Shown here in pieces: positions 28,045-36,763 of a stretch of 64,000 nucleotides of DNA. The stretch is from positions 1-64,000 of the forward strand of contig CAYTOA010000014.1 of assembly GCA_964439265.1 (NCBI GenBank), given 5' to 3'. The notes under the pieces were generated by a model, which worked only from the letters and a program-made list of their open reading frames with translations, was not told the DNA's origin and did no database searches. Made by a program: the position numbers and the translations under genes. This stretch comes from JAGVPT01 sp964439265. Its GTDB lineage: Bacteria > Bacteroidota > Ignavibacteria > UBA10030 > UBA8401. Within the stretch, counting starts at the first letter, position 1, and the number at the start of each line of letters is the position of its first letter.

Positions 28045-28068
28045 TAATATCGAACCGCTTCGATATTA
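28045..28068. promoter_or_regulatory. perfect palindrome, candidate LacI-type operator
   Basis: TAATATCGAA (28045-28054) and its exact reverse complement TTCGATATTA (28059-28068) flank CCGC. LacI-family operators are palindromes of this size, and this one lies upstream of the LacI-family gene. I did not find a second copy upstream of the other genes in the locus. Confidence 0.5.
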
Positions 28069-28131
28069 AAGAAAAGCCTGCCTAATGTCAAGAGATTTTT
28101 TTATAAAGAATTGTCGGACGGCAAACTCGGA

Positions 28132-28431
28132 TTAGATAACGGCTATCAATAACTCCGTCACGTTTTCCTTGCGGCCATCGATCCACGGATGGGATATTTT
28201 CATGCTGTGAAATGCCGCACTGACAAGCGGGCGGAGTTGGGACGCAGGCACATCAAAGGATGTATCTTTTGCTTGTTAATCTGAAAGTGTCGGAGGGGCG
28301 ATTCGAAACTTTTTCACTCTCAAGGAGGCTTCGAAAACCGTCGAGCGGATAAGAGCAGCGGTCTCCGGAGAACCGATCCATGGAAATTCCGGGCCGGAGA
28401 GGAGCGAAAAATAAGCCGCCATGATATTCAT
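28132..28431 (-). pseudogene. small ORF of 99 codons coupled to the aminopeptidase gene, interrupted by one TAA
   Basis: An ATG at 28431 overlaps the aminopeptidase stop as ATGA, a normal arrangement for translational coupling. The frame reads MNIMAAYFSLLSGPEFPWIG and so on for 51 codons, meets TAA at 28276-28278, and then continues in the same frame for another 47 codons (QAKDTSFDVPASQLRPLVSA to ELLIAVI) up to a TAA at 28132. The second half has protein-like composition. I do not recognise the family. It may be a real small gene with a nonsense mutation, a 51-residue product, or chance. The remainder of the 458 bp stretch between the LacI gene and the aminopeptidase holds the palindrome listed separately and nothing else I can identify. 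Confidence 0.35.
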
Positions 28432-30848
28432 TTTGCAGCTCTCTCTTTTATTTGCTTTATCGCTTTTTCGGCGGCGCTACTGGCATCATCGTCCTTGTTG
28501 TTCGCCAGTTTTTCCAATTCGGGAAGCTGCAACTCCGTCCCCACATCCCCAAGAAAATCGGCAGCACTCTGCCTCAACTGCCTCGATTTGTCGCCGAGGA
28601 GCTGCTCGCATGCGGCCTTCACATCTTCTCGAAGCCGGCCGTATTGCTTCAAAACATTCAACGCTGTACTTCGCCCCTCCGCAGTTGCGCCGTATTTCAC
28701 CTTGCGCAATGCAACCCTCACCGCCTCGGCAGAATCAATCCGTGCGAGAGCATTCAGCGCCGCGTTCGCAACCTGGTTTCCGTACGACTGCACTTCCAGG
28801 CGAGAGAGGATAATAGGCAAAGACTTCGCCGAATCGACCTTCGAAAGCGCGATCACGGAATTTGCTTCGACAGTATAGCTTGAGTCATCCAGCGCATGGT
28901 GGAGCGCCTCGGACACGCTTGCCGTTTTAATATTACCCAGCTGCGCCGCCGCCGAAGAACGAACCTGGGATTTTTTATCCGAGAGTGCAGAGATCAATGC
29001 ATTGGTCTTTTCCAACGTGATGCCGGAAATCATTCCAAGCCCGTTCGCGGCAGACAGTCTCACTCCCCAGAACGGATCATCGTGCAAGATCTTCGCGAGC
29101 AGAGGAATCGCTTCCCCCGCGGTGTCGCTCTTAGCAATATGCTCTACGGCGGTCCTGCGCGCAGCGACATCGCTTCCAAATTCCGCCTGGTATTTCCATT
29201 CATCCATGGAACGACCGGTGTAACTCACCTCCTTGAGTATCCAATCATTTTTATCGAACAGAACAAGCTTCGGCTTTCCATCGGATGGAAACGTATACGT
29301 CGAATCGTCATTGACGATATTAATGCGATGCGTGGCGCTTCCGTTTGCCGTAACAATCTCTATGTCGACTGGCGTACGGAAAACTCCAGTCAGGCTGTCC
29401 ATGCTCTGGGTTTGTTTAACATTAAGGCTGAGCGACCGTGCGGAATCGTTATACGAATAGGCAACGCTGAAGACGGGATGTCCAGCTTTGTACACCCATT
29501 GGTCGAAGAACCAGTAAAGATTTTGGCCCGTCGCTTCTTCCACAGCGATCTTCAAATCGTTTGTTTCAACCGACGTAAACTGATATTTGGCGATGTAATG
29601 CCGTATCGCGCGCCAGAACAGTTCGTCGCCCAGCACAAATCGGAGCATATGCAGAACGGATGCGCCCCGCGGATAAACGTTTGCCGTGTAGGAACCGACG
29701 CTGACGATCGGCTTTCTCCCGAGAATCCTGTCCGTGCGGAGACCGGCCTGCTGCGAACCGTACATGTCGTTGACGAACTCATCTTCTCCGAAGGCATGCT
29801 CTATATAAAGAGGGTCGAAATAGCTTGCGAAACTTTCGTTCAGCCAGATATGGCGCCAATCTTTGCACGTAACCACGTCTCCCCACCATTGATGGGCGAA
29901 TTCGTGCGCGATAAGGCTGACCGCTGACTGATCGACCCGCGATCGCGCATCGAACACCAGGATCTTGTCGAGCATTGTTGTTGCGGATGCATTTTCCATA
30001 CCGCCGAACATGAAGTCTGCGATCGTTATCTGGGCGTACTTTTCCCATGCGTATTTGTAACCGATCTTCTCGTTAAAGAACTTCATCATCAACGGCGTGT
30101 GGGACAGGCATACTTTCGCATCGTCCACCTGGTTCTTGTACACGTAATATTGGATCGGTATTCCGTCCGCGTCGTCGTTGATAATGGCATAGTCTCCGGC
30201 CGCCACCATGATCAGATACGAGGCGATGGGCTTGTCTTCTTTCCAATAAAAGGTCTTTGTCCCCGCCTTCTTGTCTTCTTTCATGCTGACAAGCTTGCCG
30301 TTCGAAAGTACTGTATACGAGCTTTTTACCGTTGCGATAACTTCAGACGTCGCCTTGTCGTTTGGAAAATCCCAGCACGGAAACCAGAAATGATTATCCA
30401 TATCTTCTCCCTGGGACCAGATCTCCCACGGCTTGTCGGGATACGCCGAATCCGGCTGGATAAAATACAATCCTTTGTGGGGAACACACCGATATTCGAT
30501 CGACACGGTCAATGTATCGCGGTACGAGTATGTCTTATTCAGATGGATGCGGACGGTTTTCGCCAGTGAGTCGAACAAAAGGGGCGATCCTCCGAGCGAC
30601 ACTTTCGTGAAATTCATGTTCTCAGCATCGAACTCCAGCGTCGTGAATTCGGAAGTAAACGGAACCAGCGTTGTCGTCACCTTTCCTATAACCATTTTTT
30701 TCGGCTCATCGAACGATGCCTCGATCCTGTAATGGATGACATGGTACGTCCGGCTCCTTGCCTCACCGTTGTCATCTTTTACAGGAAAAACCGATTGGGA
30801 GTAGGAAAAGGATGCGAAGCTAAAATAAAGGAGAAGCAATTTCTTCAT
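28428..30848 (-). CDS. M1-family aminopeptidase with C-terminal HEAT-like repeats
   Basis: This 806-residue protein has a signal peptide (1-18). It carries the M1 gluzincin motifs: the substrate-binding GGMENAS (282-288), the zinc site HEFAHQWWGD (His315, Glu316, His319) and the third ligand Glu338 in NESFASY. A conserved Tyr392 is in VYPRGASVLHML. Residues from about 560 onward form helical repeats (IPLLAKILHDDPFWGVRLSA, ALSDKKSQVRSSAAAQLGNI) of HEAT/PBS type. It would remove N-terminal residues from peptides in the periplasm or outside. It is encoded alone on the minus strand, upstream of the carbohydrate locus, with only the small interrupted ORF coupled to it. Confidence 0.93.
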   Translation of the reverse strand: MKKLLLLYFSFASFSYSQSVFPVKDDNGEARSRTYHVIHYRIEASFDEPKKMVIGKVTTTLVPFTSEFTTLEFDAENMNFTKVSLGGSPLLFDSLAKTVRIHLNKTYSYRDTLTVSIEYRCVPHKGLYFIQPDSAYPDKPWEIWSQGEDMDNHFWFPCWDFPNDKATSEVIATVKSSYTVLSNGKLVSMKEDKKAGTKTFYWKEDKPIASYLIMVAAGDYAIINDDADGIPIQYYVYKNQVDDAKVCLSHTPLMMKFFNEKIGYKYAWEKYAQITIADFMFGGMENASATTMLDKILVFDARSRVDQSAVSLIAHEFAHQWWGDVVTCKDWRHIWLNESFASYFDPLYIEHAFGEDEFVNDMYGSQQAGLRTDRILGRKPIVSVGSYTANVYPRGASVLHMLRFVLGDELFWRAIRHYIAKYQFTSVETNDLKIAVEEATGQNLYWFFDQWVYKAGHPVFSVAYSYNDSARSLSLNVKQTQSMDSLTGVFRTPVDIEIVTANGSATHRINIVNDDSTYTFPSDGKPKLVLFDKNDWILKEVSYTGRSMDEWKYQAEFGSDVAARRTAVEHIAKSDTAGEAIPLLAKILHDDPFWGVRLSAANGLGMISGITLEKTNALISALSDKKSQVRSSAAAQLGNIKTASVSEALHHALDDSSYTVEANSVIALSKVDSAKSLPIILSRLEVQSYGNQVANAALNALARIDSAEAVRVALRKVKYGATAEGRSTALNVLKQYGRLREDVKAACEQLLGDKSRQLRQSAADFLGDVGTELQLPELEKLANNKDDDASSAAEKAIKQIKERAAK

Positions 30849-31276
30849 CGGAATGTCGCTTAAGTGAATGAAATTTGGCTGTTCGATTATTTACGATGTT
30901 GTACGTTACGAGCGCATATGGTTCTCGTAAAAGAACCTCTTGGAGCTTTTCGTTGGAATCTGCTTTGAGCCGTATGTACGAGAGTGTTTCCCTACAACAA
31001 TAGCCTCAATCAACAAGACCGCGAATTCTCTCGTCGGTTCGAAACCATTGCTCTCTCCAACTGCCTCTTTACAAATCTTACCGTTCTTTCAAATCAATGT
31101 CAAGCATTAGCGAGCAACGGTAGCGTTCACGTTTGAGCTTGTTGTGAGAGATGACGGACATCTTGCCAAATCTGAGCACTACCCGGGTGCTGTCCGAGGT
31201 TAAGCTAATTGAGGCGTACTGTGTCCAATAAATAAGAAACGACGTAACGTTTACAATTGAAAGGAGCATGGAAACC
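30849..31276. other. gene-free divergent region between the aminopeptidase and the small lipoprotein
   Basis: This 428 bp stretch should hold the promoters of two divergent genes. I see one perfect hairpin, GGTTCT (30920-30925) with AGAACC (30932-30937), with no T-run. No convincing promoter boxes or coding sequence were found. Confidence 0.5.
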
Positions 31277-31780
31277 ATGAGGCCGACAATAAGTTTTGCA
31301 GTTATCCTTGCTGTGTTTTTGACTATCGCAGGGTGCACGTCTCAGCGGTACGCACAATATCACCATGGACGCATCCCCGCATCGGACACTCTATCGATGA
31401 TGAAGAAACAGGATGTGATCTCACTGACAAAGGCCGGCGTCAGCGACAGTCTCATCATTACGATGCTGGCAACGTCTCACTCATGGTTCCAGCTGAGTAC
31501 TCAGGATGTTCTGGAACTGAAAAATGCCGGGGTGAACGAAAGAGTCATTAATGCGATGCTCATTTCAAATGAGCCTACTTCTAACGGCGACCGTTACGTA
31601 CAAGACGGAAATTATTACTATCCCCCATATTATTGGTACGGCGGATATGATCCGTACTGGTACAACCCGTCGTTGTACTTCGGATACAGTTATTCTCGGC
31701 CTGTGTATGGGTACCGTGGAATGCGCTTCGGCGGCTACGGATATCACGGCGGCTGGGGCGGCGGTTTCAGGCATCGTTGA
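31277..31780 (+). CDS. small lipoprotein with duplicated helical motif and Gly/Tyr-rich tail
   Basis: The protein has 167 residues when started at MRPTISFAV, where GGAG lies about 10 nt upstream. The ATG 9 nt earlier sits too close to that site. A lipoprotein signal ends in TIAGC. Two related motifs follow, KQDVISLTKAGVSDSLIITM and TQDVLELKNAGVNERVINAM, each a predicted helix pair. The C-terminal 60 residues are rich in Tyr and Gly (YYYPPYYWYGGYDPYWYNP). I recall this architecture in uncharacterised envelope lipoproteins of the FCB group. No function can be assigned. The gene stands alone and converges on the GH71/99-like gene. Confidence 0.75.
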   Translation: MRPTISFAVILAVFLTIAGCTSQRYAQYHHGRIPASDTLSMMKKQDVISLTKAGVSDSLIITMLATSHSWFQLSTQDVLELKNAGVNERVINAMLISNEPTSNGDRYVQDGNYYYPPYYWYGGYDPYWYNPSLYFGYSYSRPVYGYRGMRFGGYGYHGGWGGGFRHR

Positions 31781-31874
31781 ATGATGAGTTCGTTTCCTGA
31801 GAAAGCTGCCGCAGATTTTCTGACGAGATAGGTAAGAGGATATCTGGGGCAAAGATTACTATTCTGTTAATACC

Positions 31875-31912
31875 AAAAGCTCGATCTATTTGATATAGAC
31901 GAGCTTTTTTGT
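31875..31912. terminator. bidirectional rho-independent terminator
   Basis: AAAAGCTCG (31875-31883) pairs with CGAGCTTTT (31900-31908), with further pairing of TCTAT and ATAGA inside. On the plus strand the hairpin ends in six Ts, serving the small lipoprotein gene. On the minus strand it serves the GH71/99-like gene, whose stop codon lies inside the loop side of the stem. Confidence 0.75.
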
Positions 31913-33552
31913 CTCTACAAATTCCCCTGCTTGCAGACGGAAGTAATACATTCCGCTTGACACTCGAGGCCTCCACTCTACCTGGTATGTACCGGCGTTT
32001 TTCCTCTCATCAACAAGCGTTGCCACGCGCTCTCCGAGTGTATTGAAGATCGTGAGTGAGACATGTGTTTCCTTCGGCAATTGATAACCAATAACCGTGC
32101 TCGGGTTAAATGGGTTGGGGTAATTCTGTCGANNNNNNNNNNNNNNNNNNNNNNNNNNNNNNNNNNNNNNNNNNNNNNNNNNNNNNNNNNNNNNNNNNNN
32201 NNNNNNNNNNNNNNNNNNNNNNNNNNNNNNNNCAATTGATAACCAATAACCGTGCTCGGGTTAAATGGGTTGGGGTAATTCTGTCGAAGGACAAATGCGG
32301 CGGGCGCGTTAACAACCTCCTGACCGGCCCTGGTCGCGGCCGACAAGCTGTCCATGAGCTGGAGAGCTGACATGCGCTGTGATACAAGGAGAAGGTCGAA
32401 AATCCTGTCGAGCGCTGAATTCACCGCACTATTCCCCGAAAATTGAACTCGCGCGTTGTAGATGCGCAGCGGCAATTGCAGATCAGCAAGTTGAAACTGA
32501 AATGCTGCATCCAATGAGTCTCTCATCGCTTGAATGATCTCAAGGTATTGATACCCGAATTCTTCCGTCGGTTCGATGATTGTGCCTTCTCCGTAATCAT
32601 TCCAAGTCGCGATCTGAATCACGTTCGGATGATGAACCAACGCCTGCTGCAGTGTAGAAGTGAACGTAAATCCGCTGTCACGATCCAGATAACCGTAGCT
32701 TGGACCAACCCCCGCCTCCTGATAGATATCATAAAATCCGGGAAAGGCGCTCGTCACCAGGTACGGCCACCCCGCGGCTTGCGAGTAATACTGCGCAAGA
32801 TAACTGTTGAGGATGTCTTGCGTCAGGATCCCCGACGTGTTGGACATCCACATCGGCGGCCACGGAAACGCACCAACAGCGACGGGCGATAAGCGGTTAT
32901 CGAGAGTAAAAAAAAGAGGAGTCGTGCGCAGGATGGAAAAGAGCGTATCCCAATCGGAGCTGTTCACAAAATACTGCGGGCCGAATGTGAGGATGAGAGG
33001 ATGATCGTTGAGCCGTACGTAGGAAGCCTGGCCCAACCAATTGTTCTGCAAGTAGTTCATCACCCCTTTTGCATAGGCAAGTGCATTCGCCTGCGTTATA
33101 TATCCGCCGTCAACGATATGTTTGACCGATTGATCTTCATAGACGATGCCGAAGAGGAGCTGTGCGCGCTGAAGTTCGGCAAAGAGGTTCTGCGTACTCG
33201 CATTGAGAACTCCGTAATCCAAGTAGCTGTCCATACCGTACCAATCGACGAGCGCGCCGTCGATCCCTGCAATTTTCATCAGTAAGGATTGATATTCCAG
33301 AATGTTTTTATCATCCGAATCATACGGTCCAGTAAGCGGGTAGTAGTGCGAGGCGATCGCCCGTTCGCCGGTTTGCCCGATAACGTCAGGGTTATAATGA
33401 TCCATCGTCCAATGCCATCCCCAGTATCCGTGTACGGCTTTTGTTTGAAACCATGGCATGTAATGCACCATGATCAGGGGACGAGAAACATCCTGAGCAA
33501 AAGACGCAGAAAAAGCCATAAGCAATAACGCTGACACAATGCGCAGTTTCAT
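31886..33552 (-). CDS. secreted GH71/GH99-like glycoside hydrolase with T9SS tail, split by an artificial N run
   Basis: The signal peptide is residues 1-19. The TIM-barrel-type domain (about 22-350) has IMVHYMPWFQ near the start and ATWNDYGEGTIIEPTEE at 315-331, the hallmark of GH71/GH99-like enzymes, some of which cleave alpha-mannans or alpha-1,3-glucans. The C-terminal tail reads QNYPNPFNPSTVIGYQL, then the N run, and resumes in another frame as PKETHVSLTIFNTLGERVAT to KKLVYIK. The 55 bases on either side of the Ns are identical, so removing 155 bp restores one open frame with an intact T9SS domain. The call and full extent assume this repair. The gene is monocistronic and divergent from glucose-6-phosphate isomerase. 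Confidence 0.85.
32133..32232. other. spurious assembly gap of 100 Ns flanked by a 55 bp identical overlap
   Basis: Bases 32078-32132 and 32233-32287 are identical over 55 positions. The simplest reading is two contigs ending in the same 55-mer that were scaffolded without being merged. It falls on the sequence coding for the T9SS motif NYPNPFNPST, which recurs across such genomes and tangles assembly graphs. Confidence 0.9.
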
Positions 33553-33841
33553 TCCATGAACTTAGTATTGTGATAACCCTTGCTGAGATGTAAAGTACAA
33601 ACTAAACCCTTGATAATCATCATGTTCAAAGGATTTCAGACCTACAACACCGGTTGCGTTCTTATCGAAGAACTACCTTCTGCTCAAAAATGGATTTTCA
33701 ATGATCGAGATTGCTGCCCAGGCAATTTATTACCACCACAAATATCTCTATATTATAGACCAAGACAGGAAGGAAGAGAAGTGCGTTTCTTCCATGTTGG
33801 AGTAATTTCTACAATCACGGACTAAGGATCGGCGAACACCT

Positions 33842-35491
33842 ATGACGACAGGCAACTCACAACTTACAACGCGGGCAGTATGGTCTGCCCTCGAAGCTCA
33901 TTACTCCAGGATCAAAGACGTACATCTTCGCAAACTTTTTGAGGACGACCCGCAGCGGGGAGAACGCCTGCATACAGAAGCGTGCGGAATCTATTTTGAT
34001 TATTCCAAACACCGTATCACCGACGAGACGATCAGGCTGCTGCTGCAATTGGCGGAGGAATCCGGTCTCCGCGGCCGAATCGATGCTATGTTTCGCGGAG
34101 ACAAGATCAACGTCACGGAGAAGCGGTCGGTGCTGCATACGGCGCTCCGCGCGCCCGAGGGACGATCGATCGTCGTGGATGGCGAAGACGTGGTTCCATC
34201 CGTCCATGCCGTCCTCGACAAAATGGGAGCGTTTTCAAACCGTGTGCGAAGCGGAACATGGAAGGGATTCACCGGCAGATCGATCCGCAATATTGTCAAC
34301 GTCGGCATCGGCGGATCCGATCTCGGACCGGTGATGGCGTTCGAAGCGCTGCGTCATTACACTCAACGGGACCTGACATTCCGATTTGTTTCCAACGTCG
34401 ACAGTACCGATTTTGCCGAGGCTGTTTACGGCCTCGATGCAGAGGAGACGTTGTTCATCATATCCTCCAAAACTTTTACAACCCAGGAGACGATGACCAA
34501 CGCAAGGACGGCTCGCGACTGGGTCCTTGCAACGTTAAAAGACACCGCTTCTATCGCAAAACATTTTGTTGCCGTCTCGACCAATGCCAAAGAAGTTTCT
34601 GCATTCGGCATCGACACGGCAAACATGTTCGAGTTTTGGGATTGGGTCGGCGGCCGCTACTCGATGGATTCGGCGATCGGGCTCTCGACGATGATCGCCG
34701 CCGGTCCGGAAAATTTTCGCGCAATGCTTGGCGGCTTTTACGAGATGGACGAACATTTCCGCACGGTACCGTTCGAGCGCAACGTCCCCGTACTCATGGC
34801 ATTACTCGGCATCTGGTACAACGATTTTTTCAAAACGGAGACCGTTGCTGTCCTTCCGTACGAACAATATCTTAAACGTTTTCCGGCGTACCTGCAGCAG
34901 TTAACGATGGAGAGCAACGGCAAGCATGTTACATTGGACGGTTTGCAAGTAAACTATCAAACCGGTTCGATCTATTGGGGAGAACCAGGCACCAACGGAC
35001 AGCACTCTTTTTACCAATTAATCCACCAGGGAACAAAGCTCATCCCCTGCGATTTCATAGCTTTTGCTCAGGCGCTCAATCCTCTTGGACGCCATCACGA
35101 CCTGCTCATGGCGAATGTTTTTGCACAAACCGAAGCTCTCGCATTCGGCAAAACGCCGCAGGAAGTTCAGGACGAAGGCACGCCCTCCTGGCTCGTTCCT
35201 CATAGAACGTTCGACGGAAACCGTCCCTCAAGCACTCTCCTTCTTGAAAAGCTGACGCCGGATACTCTGGGGAAACTTATCGCACTGTATGAACACTGCG
35301 TTTTCGCGCAGGGTGCCATCTGGCAGATTGATTCGTTTGACCAGTGGGGCGTGCAGCTGGGCAAGGTGCTTGCTGAGCGCATCGTGCCCGAACTTGAGAA
35401 CAAATCGGAACCGCAGCCGATACACGACAGCTCGACGAACAATCTGATCCGGCGCTATCGGACATTAAAACAACGGGCGGGCGGAAAATAA
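33842..35491 (+). CDS. pgi: glucose-6-phosphate isomerase
   Basis: This 549-residue cytoplasmic protein matches the usual length of the E. coli-type enzyme and carries its conserved blocks: NVGIGGSDLGPVMAFEALRH, SSKTFTTQETMTNA, FWDWVGGRYSMDSAIGLS, QLTMESNGKHVTLDG, WGEPGTNGQHSFYQLIHQGT and a C-terminal FDQWGVQLGK. It interconverts glucose-6-phosphate and fructose-6-phosphate in glycolysis and gluconeogenesis. It is monocistronic, with 289 bp separating it from the divergent GH71/99-like gene. No strong ribosome site is visible, only AAGGAT about 16 nt upstream. The assignment is secure. Confidence 0.97.
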   Translation: MTTGNSQLTTRAVWSALEAHYSRIKDVHLRKLFEDDPQRGERLHTEACGIYFDYSKHRITDETIRLLLQLAEESGLRGRIDAMFRGDKINVTEKRSVLHTALRAPEGRSIVVDGEDVVPSVHAVLDKMGAFSNRVRSGTWKGFTGRSIRNIVNVGIGGSDLGPVMAFEALRHYTQRDLTFRFVSNVDSTDFAEAVYGLDAEETLFIISSKTFTTQETMTNARTARDWVLATLKDTASIAKHFVAVSTNAKEVSAFGIDTANMFEFWDWVGGRYSMDSAIGLSTMIAAGPENFRAMLGGFYEMDEHFRTVPFERNVPVLMALLGIWYNDFFKTETVAVLPYEQYLKRFPAYLQQLTMESNGKHVTLDGLQVNYQTGSIYWGEPGTNGQHSFYQLIHQGTKLIPCDFIAFAQALNPLGRHHDLLMANVFAQTEALAFGKTPQEVQDEGTPSWLVPHRTFDGNRPSSTLLLEKLTPDTLGKLIALYEHCVFAQGAIWQIDSFDQWGVQLGKVLAERIVPELENKSEPQPIHDSSTNNLIRRYRTLKQRAGGK

Positions 35492-35572
35492 GATCAATTT
35501 CTGATCCATCTTGTCTGACCGCAGAATCACTTCAATCAATTTGATGCGGTTCCGCGAAAACGGGTTGTAATC

Positions 35573-36247
35573 TTAGTTGTTTGCAGGATATCCAATCGTC
35601 TGGCCAAAAAGGATCCTCTGTTCGTCGCGCAATTCCAACTTTGCCGCAAGACCGTCCTTGTTGCAATTATGGAACCAGGATGCCAGCCCTTCAGCGGCGG
35701 CGAACAAATAGACGTTGCCCGCTATGAGTCCGGTATCAACATAATAGTATGATTTTTGAACTTCGGGATCCAGCAGCCCTGGTTCCTGAAAACCGGACGT
35801 GTGGGTCAGCCGCCGGATATCGGCAACATAAATGAGTTGAACCGGGGCCCTGGCCACAAGGTCCGCCTGTCCGGGGCTAATTGCCAGGGCGCGATCGTCG
35901 CCGGCAGCGACCGGATCGAGCCTGTGATGAACCGGGTCGTAGAAGTAAATCCCTTTCTCCATCACAACGTATATATCTATCTCCTGCGAATTGCTGGCGG
36001 AGGCGGCCGTCCTGCCGGAGATATCGAACGGACCCTGCTTGCGATTCACTCCGCATGCTGCCCAGAGCAAATTTGAAAGCGCCTGAGGCGAAAGTCTCTT
36101 CTCGCTTATTTCCCGGATTGTTCTTCTCCGTTGCAAAGCAATCGATACCGACGTACCGCGGCCGCGGGTCGGTTTCGGAAGTGCAAGCTGCACGAGGTGT
36201 TGTGAAGCAACGGGCCGTAGAGCGCGATTCACTCTTTTGTCGATCAT
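35573..36247 (-). CDS. SagB/nitroreductase-family FMN oxidoreductase
   Basis: This 224-residue protein has the nitroreductase-fold opening SIALQRRRTIREISEKRLSPQALSNLLWAACGVNR, where the RRTIR stretch binds FMN phosphate. Motifs YYYVDTGLIAGNVYLFAAAEGLA and the C-terminal QTIGYP complete the fold. The whole resembles SagB-type dehydrogenases more than drug nitroreductases. The N-terminus has no clear signal. No cyclodehydratase or precursor-peptide gene is nearby, so a role in peptide oxidation is not supported and the reaction remains unknown. The gene is monocistronic, converging on pgi. Confidence 0.8.
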   Translation of the reverse strand: MIDKRVNRALRPVASQHLVQLALPKPTRGRGTSVSIALQRRRTIREISEKRLSPQALSNLLWAACGVNRKQGPFDISGRTAASASNSQEIDIYVVMEKGIYFYDPVHHRLDPVAAGDDRALAISPGQADLVARAPVQLIYVADIRRLTHTSGFQEPGLLDPEVQKSYYYVDTGLIAGNVYLFAAAEGLASWFHNCNKDGLAAKLELRDEQRILFGQTIGYPANN

Positions 36248-36763
36248 ACCATCCTCATTTTCGTTCTAGAAAGTTTAGAATAGAGAGGCTTGCGGAATAT
36301 TCAGCGGAGGGAGAAATTACGCGGAATGGACCAGCGGTCTGCTCAGAGTGCGGCCTTGACCACAACGACGATTTGACCGGCTTGTTGCTTTTCTGCAATA
36401 TTCAGAGGAAGACAGCGGTTGATGATATTTTAAAGTATCGAAAAGCCGGTGCGACGCGTTACGACTATGATTAAAACCTACTATGACTCCGACGTACCTC
36501 TCTCTCGGCGGTAAGTCTAGAGAAAAGTAAATCGAAAGTCAAGAAGATTCATCGGCGGACTAGATTGTTTCAGATTAGAGATAGAACGGGCAGCCTCGTT
36601 AAGTAAGGGAGGCCGCCTTGTCCTTCCCTACGGGTCTACGACCCGTAGGGTCGTGGACGATGCGTTCGCTGCACTCACTTGCTCAGGATGAACATATCTC
36701 GTTCATCCTATCCCGAACAGATCGTTTCGGGAAGCAAACTCGTTCTGCGTTAGCGGGTAGAGA
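36248..36763. other. gene-free region with three clustered hairpins
   Basis: No open frame of interest was found in this 516 bp stretch. At its right end three perfect hairpins lie within about 105 bp: CCCTACGGGT/ACCCGTAGGG (36626-36635 and 36641-36650), GGATGAAC/GTTCATCC (36686-36693 and 36701-36708) and CCCGAA/TTCGGG (36712-36717 and 36726-36731). They sit just downstream of the sortilin-like gene and have no T-runs, so they look more like a REP-type repeat cluster or mRNA-stabilising structure than terminators. Confidence 0.6.

Noticed and set aside
31078..31338. 86-codon minus-strand frame with a hydrophobic segment
   Set aside because: It overlaps the start of the lipoprotein gene in antisense, lacks a ribosome site and matches no pattern I know.
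33580..33825. 81-codon plus-strand frame before pgi
   Set aside because: It lies in a divergent promoter region, has no ribosome site and shows no protein-like conserved pattern.
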